A stretch of DNA of 52,785 nt from Reyranella massiliensis 521 (GTDB lineage: Bacteria > Pseudomonadota > Alphaproteobacteria > Reyranellales > Reyranellaceae): assembly GCA_945860205.1 (NCBI GenBank), contig CAMARK010000025.1, forward strand, positions 1 to 52,785, read 5' to 3'. Each line of letters starts with the position of its first letter. The stretch's first letter is position 1. Below are positions 9,244-16,922 of the stretch, in pieces. The position numbers and the translations under genes were made by a program. The notes beneath the pieces are model-generated. The model was not told where the DNA came from. It made no database searches and saw nothing but the letters and a program-made list of their open reading frames with translations.

Positions 9244-10472
9244 CGCGTGGCTCCCTGCGGCGCGGCGCCCTGCGCGGGCTGGGTCTGTCGGGCAGGCTGG
9301 GTGACGCCTTGCGTCTGGTTCGACCTGAGTTCCGGCAACGGCAGGTAGGGCAGCACGCCGCCCGCTCCCGTGCTGTTCTTGTCGACCAGCACCTTGTTCA
9401 CGTTGCGCAGCACCTCTTCCATCGTGTCGAGGTAGAGACGCTCGGTCGTGATGTCCTTGGCCTTGGCGTATTGTTCATAGACTTGGCTGAAGCGCTGTGC
9501 GTCGCCGCTGGCGCGGGCCACGATCTGGGCCTTGTAGGCTTCCGACCGCTGGATGATCGACTCCGCCTCACCCTTGGCCCTGGGAAGGACCTGGTTACGA
9601 TAGGTGTTGGCCTCGTTGATGCTCTTCTCCTTGTCGGCGCGCGCCGCCTGGACGTCGCGGAACGCCGCGATGACCTCCTGCGGCGGGTCGACCCGCAGCA
9701 GCTGGATCTGGGAGATGCGAACGCCCAGCCCGTATTCGTCGAGCATGCGCTGCAGCAGGTCCTTGGTGTCCTGCTCGATACGGCTGCGGCCCTCGGTCTG
9801 GGCATATTGCAGGTTCGACTTGCCGATGATCTCGCGCATCGCCGCCTCGGCGCCGTCGCGGACGTTCTGCTCGGGATTGCGCACATCGAAGGCGTACTTG
9901 AACACGTCCTTGATCTGCCACAGCACGGCGTACTCGATGTCGACGATATTCTCGTCGCCGGTCAGCATCAGGTTCTCGGTCGAGGTCGGACGCGGGCCGC
10001 GGGTATAGGGCGTCGCCGGCGTCTGGCTGCCGCGGGCGCCCAACACGACGCGGCGCTGGTTCTGCACGTCGACCACTTCCACCCGGCCGATCGGGCTCGG
10101 CCAATTGTAGTGCAGGCCGGGTTCGACCGGCTTGAGATAGGGCGCGCCGAAGACGAGCTGGATCGCCTGCTGGTTGGGCTGGACCCGGAAGAAACCGGTG
10201 GCGAGCCAGATCACCACAGCCGCCAGCACGATCAGCACGACGCCCTTGTAGGAACCGAAGCCTCCCGGGATGAGGTTCTTCAGCCGTTCCTGCCCCTTGC
10301 GAATCACGTCTTCCATGTCGGGTGGCCGGCGCCCGCCGAACGGGCCGCCGCCGCCGCGATTGCCGCCGCCGCCGCCACCGCCGCCGCCCCATGGGCCGCC
10401 GCCGCCGCCACCACCGCCGCCGCTACCGCCACCGCTGCCCCAGGGGCCGCCGCTGTTGTTATTCCACGCCAT
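9240..10472 (-). CDS. hflK: HflK, SPFH-domain membrane protease modulator
   Basis: The protein has about 410 residues. It starts with a cytoplasmic tail of Gly, Trp and Pro (roughly residues 5-50), then a membrane helix (VVLIVLAAVVIWLATGFF), an SPFH domain and a Gln/Pro-rich tail. The Gly-rich head is typical of HflK. Two ATGs are adjacent (10475 and 10472); GAGG lies six bases before the second, which is chosen. It forms the FtsH-associated complex with HflC and is the first gene of the operon, divergent from mrp. The GGC/GGT tract makes the DNA at 10330-10460 strongly repetitive, but this is coding low complexity. Confidence 0.95.
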   Translation of the reverse strand: MAWNNNSGGPWGSGGGSGGGGGGGGGPWGGGGGGGGGNRGGGGPFGGRRPPDMEDVIRKGQERLKNLIPGGFGSYKGVVLIVLAAVVIWLATGFFRVQPNQQAIQLVFGAPYLKPVEPGLHYNWPSPIGRVEVVDVQNQRRVVLGARGSQTPATPYTRGPRPTSTENLMLTGDENIVDIEYAVLWQIKDVFKYAFDVRNPEQNVRDGAEAAMREIIGKSNLQYAQTEGRSRIEQDTKDLLQRMLDEYGLGVRISQIQLLRVDPPQEVIAAFRDVQAARADKEKSINEANTYRNQVLPRAKGEAESIIQRSEAYKAQIVARASGDAQRFSQVYEQYAKAKDITTERLYLDTMEEVLRNVNKVLVDKNSTGAGGVLPYLPLPELRSNQTQGVTQPARQTQPAQGAAPQGATR

Positions 10473-10539
10473 CATTCACCTCAGGGCCGCCCGGCAGATT
10501 GCCCGACCGCATTGCCGCTTTTGATTTCACGCCGGCCTG

Positions 10540-10568
10540 CATATATGTGACGGCAGCAACACCTTCAA
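10540..10568 (-). promoter_or_regulatory. Sigma70-type promoter of hflK-hflC
   Basis: On the minus strand TTGAAG (10563-10568), a 17-base spacer and TATATG (10540-10545) lie about 70 bases before the hflK start. The 140-base gap between hflK and mrp contains no gene. The mrp promoter on the other strand is not clear. Confidence 0.5.
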
Positions 10569-10612
10569 TCAAGCGGCGACACGAATTTGCCGGGCAGTGG
10601 AAGCGAGCGATT

Positions 10613-11755
10613 ATGGCCGAAGTGACGGAATCAGCCATCCGCAAGGTTCTTGAGACGGTCATGGACCCCGCCAGCGGCAACAGCGTGGCGAACGCCGGCC
10701 TGCTGGGCGGGATCGCCATCCGTGGCGGCCATGTCGCCATCACCCTTGACGTCGACCCGGCCCGCGGCACCGCCCTGGAACCGCTGCGGCAGGCCTGCGA
10801 ACAGGCCGTCCGCGCCATGCCGGGCGTGCTGTCGGCCACCGCCGTGATGACGGCCGAGCGTGCCACCCCGCCGCCACCGGCCGCCCCGGGACAAGGACAC
10901 GGCCACAGCCACGGTTCCGCCACAAAGACAACCGGCGGCGGCGGTCGCATCGACGTGCCGGGCGTAAAACACATCATCGCCGTCGCCTCGGGCAAGGGCG
11001 GCGTCGGCAAATCGACCACCGCCGTCAATCTGGCGCTTGGCCTTTCCGCCAACGGCATCGCGACCGGACTGCTCGACGCCGACATCTACGGCCCCTCGAT
11101 GCCGCGCATGCTGGGCGTCACCGAGAAGCCGGATTCGGCAGACGGCAAGATGCTGAAGCCGATCGAGCGCTATGGGCTGCGCACCATGTCGATCGGCTAC
11201 ATCGTCAACGAGGACACGCCGATGATCTGGCGCGGCCCGATGGTGTCGAGCGCGCTGGAGCAGATGCTGCGCGACGTGGAGTGGGGCGAGCTCGACGTGC
11301 TGGTGGTCGACATGCCGCCGGGCACCGGCGATGCCCAGCTGACACTGGCGCAGCGCGTCGCGCTGGCCGGCGCCGTGATCGTGTCGACGCCGCAGGACAT
11401 CGCGCTGGTCGATGCGCGCAAGGGCCTCAACATGTTCCGCAAGGTGGCAGTGCCGGTGCTCGGCATCGTCGAGAACATGAGTTACTTCCTCTGCCCCAAG
11501 TGCGGCGAGCGGTCGGAGATCTTCGGCCACGGCGGCGCCCGCGAGGAGGCAGAGAAGCTCGGCGTGCCGTTCCTGGGCGAGGTGCCGCTGCATCTCGACA
11601 TCCGCACGACCTCCGACAGCGGCCGTCCGATCGTGATCGACAAGCCCGACAGCCCGCATACGCAAGTCTACAAGAACATCGCCGGCCGGGTCTGGAAGCA
11701 GCTCTCGGCCAACCAGCGCGGCGCCCGCAAGGCACCGACCATCGTCGTTCGTTAA
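10613..11755 (+). CDS. mrp: Mrp/ApbC-type iron-sulfur cluster carrier P-loop ATPase
   Basis: The 380-residue protein has an N-terminal DUF59/MIP18-like domain (residues about 5-80). A linker with the His-rich GQGHGHSHG around residues 93-101 follows, then an Mrp/NBP35 ATPase domain with the deviant Walker A GKGGVGKST at 127-135. CPKC at C294 and C297 is the motif that holds a bridging [4Fe-4S] cluster in dimers. The family delivers Fe-S clusters to apoproteins. The ATG at 10613 is preferred because the DUF59 domain begins there. It is divergent from hflK and convergent with the GNAT gene. Confidence 0.93.
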   Translation: MAEVTESAIRKVLETVMDPASGNSVANAGLLGGIAIRGGHVAITLDVDPARGTALEPLRQACEQAVRAMPGVLSATAVMTAERATPPPPAAPGQGHGHSHGSATKTTGGGGRIDVPGVKHIIAVASGKGGVGKSTTAVNLALGLSANGIATGLLDADIYGPSMPRMLGVTEKPDSADGKMLKPIERYGLRTMSIGYIVNEDTPMIWRGPMVSSALEQMLRDVEWGELDVLVVDMPPGTGDAQLTLAQRVALAGAVIVSTPQDIALVDARKGLNMFRKVAVPVLGIVENMSYFLCPKCGERSEIFGHGGAREEAEKLGVPFLGEVPLHLDIRTTSDSGRPIVIDKPDSPHTQVYKNIAGRVWKQLSANQRGARKAPTIVVR

Positions 11756-11765
11756 CCGAAGGGCG

Positions 11766-12350
11766 CTAGGCTCGCTTCTTGCGCCGGGCCGCCTGCTTCC
11801 TGGGTTGCCACTTCCCAGTCATGCCGTGCACGCCGATCATCGAGCCTGCGACCAGCTCGAGGGCGAGGAAGCGGCGTTCCTCGACCCAGCCGGGGAGCTG
11901 GATGTTGAGGGCGAGGTCGCGGCGGAAGCCGAACTGATTGTAGTACTCGGGGTCGCCGACCAGGATGATCCGGCTGTGGCCCTGCATCCTGGACTGCGCC
12001 ATGGCATGCCACATCAGCGCCTTGCCGTAGCCCAGCCCGCGCAGCTCGGGCGAGATCGCAAGCGGCCCCAGCAGGACCGCGGGCCACTGCTCGTTGACCA
12101 CGATCGGCCAGTTGCGGATCGACGCCACCATGCGGTCCTTCTGGTCGATGGCGACGAAGCACAGTTCGCGAATCGGCGGCACGTCCTCGCGCAGGCGATA
12201 GACCGTCTTCTGCTGGCGATCCGGGCCGAACGCCGCCTCGTTCATCGCCTCGACGGCGGCGGCATCGCGCGGCCGCTCGCGCAGCAGCCGCAGGCGGCCA
12301 GGATCGCGGATCGCGACCGCGGCATGGGCAGCGCGAACGGCCCTCGCCAT
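11766..12350 (-). CDS. GNAT family N-acetyltransferase
   Basis: The 194-residue protein has the GNAT core. LLGPLAISPELRGLGYGKALMWHAM contains the Q/RxxGxG/A acetyl-CoA loop as RGLGYG, followed by RIILVGDPEYYNQFGFRR, the usual last motif. It ends in a basic tail (KQAARRKKRA). The acceptor is unknown; this branch resembles the small-molecule/YhbS-like acetyltransferases. Its ATG overlaps the thyX stop (ATGA), so it is probably translated from the thyX mRNA. Confidence 0.85.
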   Translation of the reverse strand: MARAVRAAHAAVAIRDPGRLRLLRERPRDAAAVEAMNEAAFGPDRQQKTVYRLREDVPPIRELCFVAIDQKDRMVASIRNWPIVVNEQWPAVLLGPLAISPELRGLGYGKALMWHAMAQSRMQGHSRIILVGDPEYYNQFGFRRDLALNIQLPGWVEERRFLALELVAGSMIGVHGMTGKWQPRKQAARRKKRA

Positions 12351-13285
12351 CAGCCTTGCCCGAGCGCCGTCATCAGCTCGCGCCATTCGCGGGCGCTCAT
12401 GCCACTCGACTTCTGGTCGACCTTCTCGCCCGCCAGCAGGCGTTTCACGATGGCGAGGCCGGTCTTCGAGAGATGAGCACCGCCCATGCGGTATTCCATG
12501 AAGGCGTCGTGGCTGATCGGGCACCAGCGCTTCAGCGTGTCGATCATGACGTCGGCATAGACGCGAATCTCGTACTGGGCGTGGGCGTCGGCACGCAGCG
12601 ACAGGAAATGCATGAGATTGTGGAGGTTCGTCTTCCAGTACCACTGGGTATAGAAGGCGAGCGACAGGTTCATGCGCGCAAGCTCGCGCGCCAGGCCGGA
12701 GCGCTCGGGATCGAGCGGCTCGCCGGCCTCGCCCTCGTTCAGCATCTCCATATAGTGCTCGTAAACCAGCTCGGAATCCTTCTTGAGGATGTCAAAGACG
12801 CGCTCGGCTTCCTTGCCGGCCAGCACCGCGTCGCGTCCCTGCCGGTTGGCCTTGCTCTGGGCCGCAAGATGCTCGGCCTTGGGAACGTAGAATTCGTTGT
12901 CGAGGATCGAGTAGCGCGCGGAATATTCGTTCACGTTGGCGGTGCGATGGCGAATCCACTGCCGCGCCACGAAGATCGGCAGCTTCACGTGATATTTGAT
13001 TTCGCACATCTCGAACGGCGTCGTGTGACGGTGCCGGATGAGATAGTTGATCAGCCCGCGGTCCTCGCTGACCTTCTTGGTGCCCCGGCCATAGCTGACA
13101 CGCGCCGCCTGCACGACGGCGGCGTCGTCGCCCATGTAGTCGACGACGCGGACGAAGCCGTGATCGAGCACCGGCAGGGCCTGGTAGAGGATCTCCTCCA
13201 GCGCCGGTGCGATCGGCCGAAGGGTCGGCTGCGCGCCGGCCCGCGTCTGATCGATTTCGGCCTGCTGGTCGGTGGAGAGGGGCAT
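12350..13285 (-). CDS. thyX: Flavin-dependent thymidylate synthase
   Basis: The 311-residue protein carries the ThyX signature [15 protein letters not shown] from residue 112, and RHRHTTPFE at 84-92, which contact FAD and dUMP. ThyX methylates dUMP using methylene-tetrahydrofolate and NADPH through FAD, replacing ThyA. It is on the long side for the family because of a ~40-residue N-terminal extension. It is divergent from the tmRNA gene, with 134 bases between them, and is followed by a coupled GNAT gene. Confidence 0.95.
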   Translation of the reverse strand: MPLSTDQQAEIDQTRAGAQPTLRPIAPALEEILYQALPVLDHGFVRVVDYMGDDAAVVQAARVSYGRGTKKVSEDRGLINYLIRHRHTTPFEMCEIKYHVKLPIFVARQWIRHRTANVNEYSARYSILDNEFYVPKAEHLAAQSKANRQGRDAVLAGKEAERVFDILKKDSELVYEHYMEMLNEGEAGEPLDPERSGLARELARMNLSLAFYTQWYWKTNLHNLMHFLSLRADAHAQYEIRVYADVMIDTLKRWCPISHDAFMEYRMGGAHLSKTGLAIVKRLLAGEKVDQKSSGMSAREWRELMTALGQG

Positions 13286-13350
13286 TTTTCGGTCGTCCTT
13301 TGTTGGCCGCGGACTCTATGGGCGGCGGGCCGGCGCTACCATGGGGAAAT

Positions 13351-13378
13351 CACGAGGCCCAAGGCACGAGGCCCAAGG
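13351..13378 (+). repeat. Perfect 14-bp tandem duplication upstream of ssrA
   Basis: CACGAGGCCCAAGG occurs twice in a row (13351-13364 and 13365-13378), six bases before the presumed -35 box of the tmRNA gene. It may be a slippage duplication or two binding sites for one factor acting on ssrA and/or the divergent thyX. Confidence 0.6.
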
Positions 13379-13384
13379 GATGCC

Positions 13385-13413
13385 TTCAAATTGCCGGGCG
13401 AAGCGCCTATATA
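13385..13413 (+). promoter_or_regulatory. Promoter of the tmRNA gene
   Basis: TTCAAA (13385-13390), a 17-base spacer and TATATA (13408-13413), with the start expected near 13420. That is exactly where a GNRA-capped hairpin (stem 13420-13424 with 13429-13433, GAAA loop) opens the acceptor piece. The position agrees with the RNA ends inferred from structure. Confidence 0.6.
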
Positions 13414-13417
13414 AGAA

Positions 13418-13735
13418 CTGTCGGGAAACCGACTATGGCGATAAACGCCGCGTGACATAAGCGTTTCGGACCCGGGGGCGGTACCCGGCGCCTCCACCAT
13501 TTCTCTCCGTTCCCATTCAGGGCGCGGAATCGATGGGGGCGAAACAGGATCGACGAGCGTGGTAAAGGCGCGGTTTTTGCCCGGTATGGTTCCGCCGCAA
13601 CGGACCACACACAAGTGCTAACGATAACACCGTTACACTCGCTGCTGCCGCCTAAACAGCGGACGTAAGCGCGGTCCGGGGGGCACCGGGCAACAGAAGC
13701 CCCCCACTTTCCTTCCGCTGCAATGCCCGCTATTG
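13418..13735 (+). ncRNA. ssrA: tmRNA, circularly permuted two-piece type
   Basis: The acceptor part comes first. After a small GAAA-loop hairpin it contains a T-arm (stem CCGGG/CCCGG) and CGCCTCC followed by an encoded CCA ending at 13499. A 35-base segment (13500-13534), presumably removed, separates it from the coding part, which starts GGGGGCG at 13535 and pairs with CGCCTCC to form the acceptor stem. A tmRNA-like D-region (GGATCGACG) follows. The tag frame at 13617-13655 reads ANDNTVTLAAAA then stop. A 7-bp hairpin (13678-13684 with 13699-13705) and a hairpin near 13721-13740 probably belong to the pseudoknot region. The 3' end is approximate. tmRNA with SmpB rescues stalled ribosomes and tags the nascent chain for proteolysis. 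Confidence 0.93.
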
Positions 13736-13758
13736 GCATCGTTGACTCTCCCATCACC

Positions 13759-13791
13759 CGGGCCGATGGTCCGCAGAGAATTTTTCCGACA
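13759..13791 (+). terminator. Possible weak terminator between ssrA and sspB
   Basis: CGGGCC-GAT-GGTCCG forms a 6-bp stem including one G-U pair, followed after seven bases by TTTTT at 13781-13785. The spacing between stem and T-run is longer than ideal, so read-through into sspB, whose start is at 13796, is plausible. Confidence 0.3.
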
Positions 13792-13795
13792 GGCC

Positions 13796-14335
13796 ATGAA
13801 CGATCGCTTTCAATACGACGCTCTCGTCGACGACGCGCTGCGCAGCGTCGTGCGCCGCGTGCTGACGCAAGTGGCGGAAAAAGGCCTGCCCGGCTCCCAC
13901 CATTTCTACATCAGCTTCCGCAGCACTGATCCCGGCGTCGAACTGCCTGACTATCTGCTTGCCAAGTATCCGGAAGAGATGACGATCGTGCTCCAGCACC
14001 AGTACTGGGACCTCGTCATCGGCGAGGAATCGTTCGAGGTGACGGTGAGCTTCAACAAGCTGCAGGAGCACATCAAGGTGCCGTTCGCCGCGCTGTCGGC
14101 CTTCGTCGACCCCTCGGTGCGCTTCGGCCTGCAATTCGACCGCAAGGACAATGCGGCGGGCGAGAAGCCCGAAGCCGCGGCCGTGGCGCCGACGCCCCTG
14201 CCGGCACCCGAGAAGCGGCCGGCCCAGGCCGGTCCGGCCGGAGACGAGGACAAGCCCGCGGATGCCGCAGCCGAGGCCAAGCCCGAGGACGCCGCCTCCA
14301 AGATCGTCAAGCTCGACAGCTTCCGAAAGAAGTAG
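13796..14335 (+). CDS. sspB: SspB, ClpXP adaptor for ssrA-tagged proteins (alpha type)
   Basis: The 179-residue protein has the SspB fold region at residues 1-115 (YDALVDDALRSVVRRVL, PEEMTIVLQHQYWDL, VPFAALSAFVDPSVRFGLQF). An Ala/Pro/Glu-rich flexible linker follows, then the C-terminal IVKLDSFRKK that matches the ClpX-binding tail of alpha-type SspB. It tethers ssrA-tagged proteins to the ClpX N-domain for degradation. ATG at 13796 fits the usual N terminus; an in-frame ATG at 13766 would add ten residues. It lies directly downstream of ssrA, so tag and adaptor are encoded side by side. Fumarase follows 63 bases on. Confidence 0.92.
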   Translation: MNDRFQYDALVDDALRSVVRRVLTQVAEKGLPGSHHFYISFRSTDPGVELPDYLLAKYPEEMTIVLQHQYWDLVIGEESFEVTVSFNKLQEHIKVPFAALSAFVDPSVRFGLQFDRKDNAAGEKPEAAAVAPTPLPAPEKRPAQAGPAGDEDKPADAAAEAKPEDAASKIVKLDSFRKK

Positions 14336-14398
14336 ATAGACGCCGCAACGCGGCTGCGGCAGGGATGCCGGCGCCGAGCGCAGTGGCCAGGAGAGACC

Positions 14399-16015
14399 AT
14401 GCCCGAATTCCAGTTCCAGCAGATGTTCCCGAGCGGCCCGGACACCACGCCCTACCGCAAGCTCAGCTCCGATTTCGTCGGCACCACGACGTTCAACGGC
14501 CGCGAGGTCCTCACCGTCGATCCGGCGGGCCTCACCCTGCTGACGGCGGCCGCCTTCCACGACATCTCGCATCTGCTGCGGCCGGGCCATCTGGCGCAGC
14601 TGCGCGCGATCCTGGACGACGGCGAGGCCTCGGCCAACGACAAGTACGTGGCGCTCGAGCTGCTGAAGAACGCCAACATCTCGGCCGGCGGCGTGCTGCC
14701 GATGTGCCAGGACACCGGCACGGCGATCGTGATGGGCAAGAAGGGCCAGGCGGTGTGGACCGGCGGCGGCGACGAGGCGGCGATCGCCAACGGCGTCTAC
14801 AAGACCTACACCGAGACCAACCTCCGCTATTCGCAGGTCTCGCCGCTGTCGATGTTCAAGGAAGTGCAGACCGGCACCAACCTGCCGGCGCAGATCGACA
14901 TCTACGCCACCGACGGCGATGCCTACAAATTCCTGTTCATCGCCAAGGGCGGCGGCTCGGCCAACAAGACCTACCTGCACCAGCAGACGCCGGCGGTGCT
15001 GAACGAGGCAGCACTTCTGAAATTCCTCGACACCCAGATCCGCACCCTGGGTACGGCGGCCTGCCCGCCCTACCACCTCGCCATCGTGGTCGGCGGCACC
15101 TCGGCCGAGATGAACCTCAAGACGGTGAAGCTCGCCTCCACCCGCTACCTCGACGACCTGCCGAGCGAAGGCAACGACAAGGGCGTGGCCATCCGCGACC
15201 GCGAGATGGAGAAGAAGGTGCTGGAGCTCACGCGCCAGATGGGCATCGGCGCCCAGTTCGGCGGCAAGTATTTCTGTCACGACGTGCGCGTGATCCGCAT
15301 CGCCCGCCACGGCGCCTCGGTGCCCATCGGCATCGGCGTCTCCTGCTCGGCCGACCGCCAGGCCATGGGCAAGATCACCAAGGAAGGGATCTTCCTCGAA
15401 CAGCTCGAGCACAATCCGGCGCACTACCTGCCAGACATCGAACCGCGGCAGCTTTCCGGCGACGTCGTGTCGGTCGACCTCGACAAAGGCATGGCACACA
15501 CGTTATCGATCCTGACCAGGCATCCGGTGAAGACGCGCGTGAACCTCACGGGCACGCTGATCGTGGCGCGCGATTCGGCGCACGCGAAGCTCAAGGAGCG
15601 TCTCGACCGCGGCGAGGACCTGCCCGACTATTTCAAGCAGTTCCCAGTCTATTACGCCGGCCCGGCCAAAACGCCCACGGGCATGGCTTCAGGCTCGTTC
15701 GGCCCGACCACCGCCGGCCGCATGGATTCCTACGTCGATCTCTTCCAGGCCAATGGCGGCTCGATGGTCATGCTGGCCAAGGGCAACCGCAGCAGGCAGG
15801 TCGTCGACGCCTGCAAGAAGCACAAGGGCTTCTATCTCGGCTCGATCGGCGGCCCGGCGGCGATCCTGGCGCAGGACGTCATCAAGAAGGTCGAGGTGCT
15901 GGAGTATCCGGAGCTCGGCATGGAAGCGATCTGGCGCATCCAGGTCGAGAACTTCCCGGCCTTTATCATCACCGACGACAAGGGCAACGATTTCTTCAGC
16001 GACCTGAAGATCTAG
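14399..16015 (+). CDS. fumA: Class I (iron-sulfur) fumarate hydratase
   Basis: The 538-residue protein is of the fused FumA/FumB type. The N-terminal alpha part contains [11 protein letters not shown] and [16 protein letters not shown] with cluster cysteines, and [11 protein letters not shown] adds another. The C-terminal beta part has [26 protein letters not shown]. It interconverts fumarate and malate in the TCA cycle with an oxygen-sensitive [4Fe-4S] cluster. CAGGAG lies seven bases before the ATG. It is followed by a strong bidirectional terminator. It may also be read from the sspB transcript, as nothing between them looks like a terminator. Confidence 0.95.
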   Translation: MPEFQFQQMFPSGPDTTPYRKLSSDFVGTTTFNGREVLTVDPAGLTLLTAAAFHDISHLLRPGHLAQLRAILDDGEASANDKYVALELLKNANISAGGVLPMCQDTGTAIVMGKKGQAVWTGGGDEAAIANGVYKTYTETNLRYSQVSPLSMFKEVQTGTNLPAQIDIYATDGDAYKFLFIAKGGGSANKTYLHQQTPAVLNEAALLKFLDTQIRTLGTAACPPYHLAIVVGGTSAEMNLKTVKLASTRYLDDLPSEGNDKGVAIRDREMEKKVLELTRQMGIGAQFGGKYFCHDVRVIRIARHGASVPIGIGVSCSADRQAMGKITKEGIFLEQLEHNPAHYLPDIEPRQLSGDVVSVDLDKGMAHTLSILTRHPVKTRVNLTGTLIVARDSAHAKLKERLDRGEDLPDYFKQFPVYYAGPAKTPTGMASGSFGPTTAGRMDSYVDLFQANGGSMVMLAKGNRSRQVVDACKKHKGFYLGSIGGPAAILAQDVIKKVEVLEYPELGMEAIWRIQVENFPAFIITDDKGNDFFSDLKI

Positions 16016-16029
16016 GCGCAAAGAAAAAA

Positions 16030-16057
16030 GACCCCGGACGGTTTCCCGTCCGAGGTC
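16030..16057. terminator. Bidirectional intrinsic terminator
   Basis: GACCCCGGACGG (16030-16041) and CCGTCCGAGGTC (16046-16057) pair with one mismatch around TTTC. An A-rich tract precedes it (AAGAAAAAAG at 16021-16030) and TCTTCTG follows. The minus strand therefore has a strong U-tail for the convergent SH3 gene, and the plus strand a weaker one for fumarase. Confidence 0.8.
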
Positions 16058-16077
16058 TTCTGCTGCTGTCCAACGAC

Positions 16078-16105
16078 GATCCGTCAAATCCCCAGATGAC
16101 GGATC
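16078..16105. terminator. Second stem-loop between the convergent genes
   Basis: GATCCGTCA (16078-16086) is the exact inverse complement of TGACGGATC (16097-16105) with a 10-base loop. It lies 24 bases past the stop of the SH3 gene on the minus strand. Without a T-run of its own, it may stabilise the 3' end or act together with the terminator at 16030. Confidence 0.45.
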
Positions 16106-16128
16106 ATCGCCCTTCCAAACTCTTGCGA

Positions 16129-16683
16129 TCAGCCGCGGCAGCCGCCTTCCTTGGCGCACCACTTGTCGATCCAGACATTGCCATGGCGCGCGTTGATGAC
16201 CTGCAGCCACGCGCCGCGGCAACCCAGCACGCGGAACTTCATGTCGTCGCCCTCGATCGTCGTCAGTGCGCGGCCGAGCATGCCCGGACGGTCGTAGACG
16301 GTGATCGGGCCATCGACGCGAGCATCGACCGCGAGCAGGTCGGCCGGCACCCAGCCGTAGGGCTGCGCCGTTCCGGCTTCGGCGGCGCGATAATCCGCCG
16401 CCGTGCTGAGCGCGATGCGGGCCCAGCCGCTCTGGCTCGCGGCGACTGTTACGACCGACCGTGCGGGATCGGCCTTCGACCCGCTCCGTCCCGCCAGCGA
16501 GCCGATCACCGTGCCCTCGGGCGTCGGCTCGGCGCGCACGGGTACGATCTCGCCGCGGTGGAGCGTTGCGTAGGCTTGCGTTGGCGTACAGGTACCGGAT
16601 AGGCCGGTACTGGCATCGACCGAGCGCTCGAGGACAGCAAAGCCCGCGAGCACGGCGATCGTGCCGACTATGGCGCGAATCAT
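16129..16683 (-). CDS. Secreted SH3-domain protein
   Basis: The 184-residue protein has an N-terminal signal peptide (MIRAIVGTIAVLAGFAVLERSVDAS) and two bacterial SH3-like repeats. The first (about residues 35-115) ends in SGWARI...YGWVPADLLA; the second (about 120-180) reads ITVYDRPGMLGRALTTIEGDDMKFRVLGCRGAWLQV and ends NVWIDKWC. Four Cys residues could form disulfides in the periplasm. Such domains often bind peptidoglycan or other envelope ligands, but no catalytic domain is attached. The ATG at 16683 has GGAAGGA six bases upstream, so the longer upstream reading is rejected. Function unknown. Confidence 0.78.
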   Translation of the reverse strand: MIRAIVGTIAVLAGFAVLERSVDASTGLSGTCTPTQAYATLHRGEIVPVRAEPTPEGTVIGSLAGRSGSKADPARSVVTVAASQSGWARIALSTAADYRAAEAGTAQPYGWVPADLLAVDARVDGPITVYDRPGMLGRALTTIEGDDMKFRVLGCRGAWLQVINARHGNVWIDKWCAKEGGCRG

Positions 16684-16708
16684 CGTCGTTCCTTCCCACA
16701 TTTTTGGG

Positions 16709-16728
16709 CGGCAGATCCCCATCTGCCG
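16709..16728. repeat. Perfect 8-bp stem-loop upstream of the SH3 gene
   Basis: CGGCAGAT (16709-16716) and ATCTGCCG (16721-16728) flank CCCC. It lies 26 bases before the SH3 start on its 5' side, so it could be an operator or leader hairpin. The 239-base gap (16684-16922) contains no gene, but holds this stem-loop, an 18-bp palindrome and a further inverted repeat. Confidence 0.5.
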
Positions 16729-16815
16729 GCCCCTTCACCCACCGTCCTTCTAGCAATCGTATGGAGCCGGAGTCGTGACGGCGTTTGTAAGAGTTGTTTC
16801 GAAGCGTGTGGCGGC

Positions 16816-16833
16816 GCAGAATCGCGATTCTGC
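16816..16833. promoter_or_regulatory. Perfect 18-bp palindrome with two GANTC sites
   Basis: GCAGAATCGCGATTCTGC is its own inverse complement over all 18 bases. It contains GAATC and GATTC, both recognition sites of the cell-cycle methylase CcrM of alphaproteobacteria. It lies 90 bases before the VOC gene start in a divergent intergenic region. A regulator operator is possible; no factor can be named. Confidence 0.5.
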
Positions 16834-16844
16834 AAGGTGCTTCA

Positions 16845-16872
16845 AGAACTTCCAGCGACTTGATGAAGTTCT
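16845..16872. promoter_or_regulatory. Inverted repeat upstream of the VOC gene
   Basis: AGAACTTC (16845-16852) and GAAGTTCT (16865-16872) are exact inverse complements 12 bases apart, 50 bases before the VOC start codon. Compatible with a dimeric regulator site or a leader hairpin. Confidence 0.4.
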
Positions 16873-16922
16873 GCCTAAGAAGAGATCGTGGCTTTTCTGT
16901 GCGGCGCGCTACACTTGCCGCC

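Noticed and set aside
10330-10460. Dense GCC/CCG repeat resembling a simple-sequence array
   Set aside because: It encodes the glycine-rich N-terminal tail of HflK, a normal feature of that protein.
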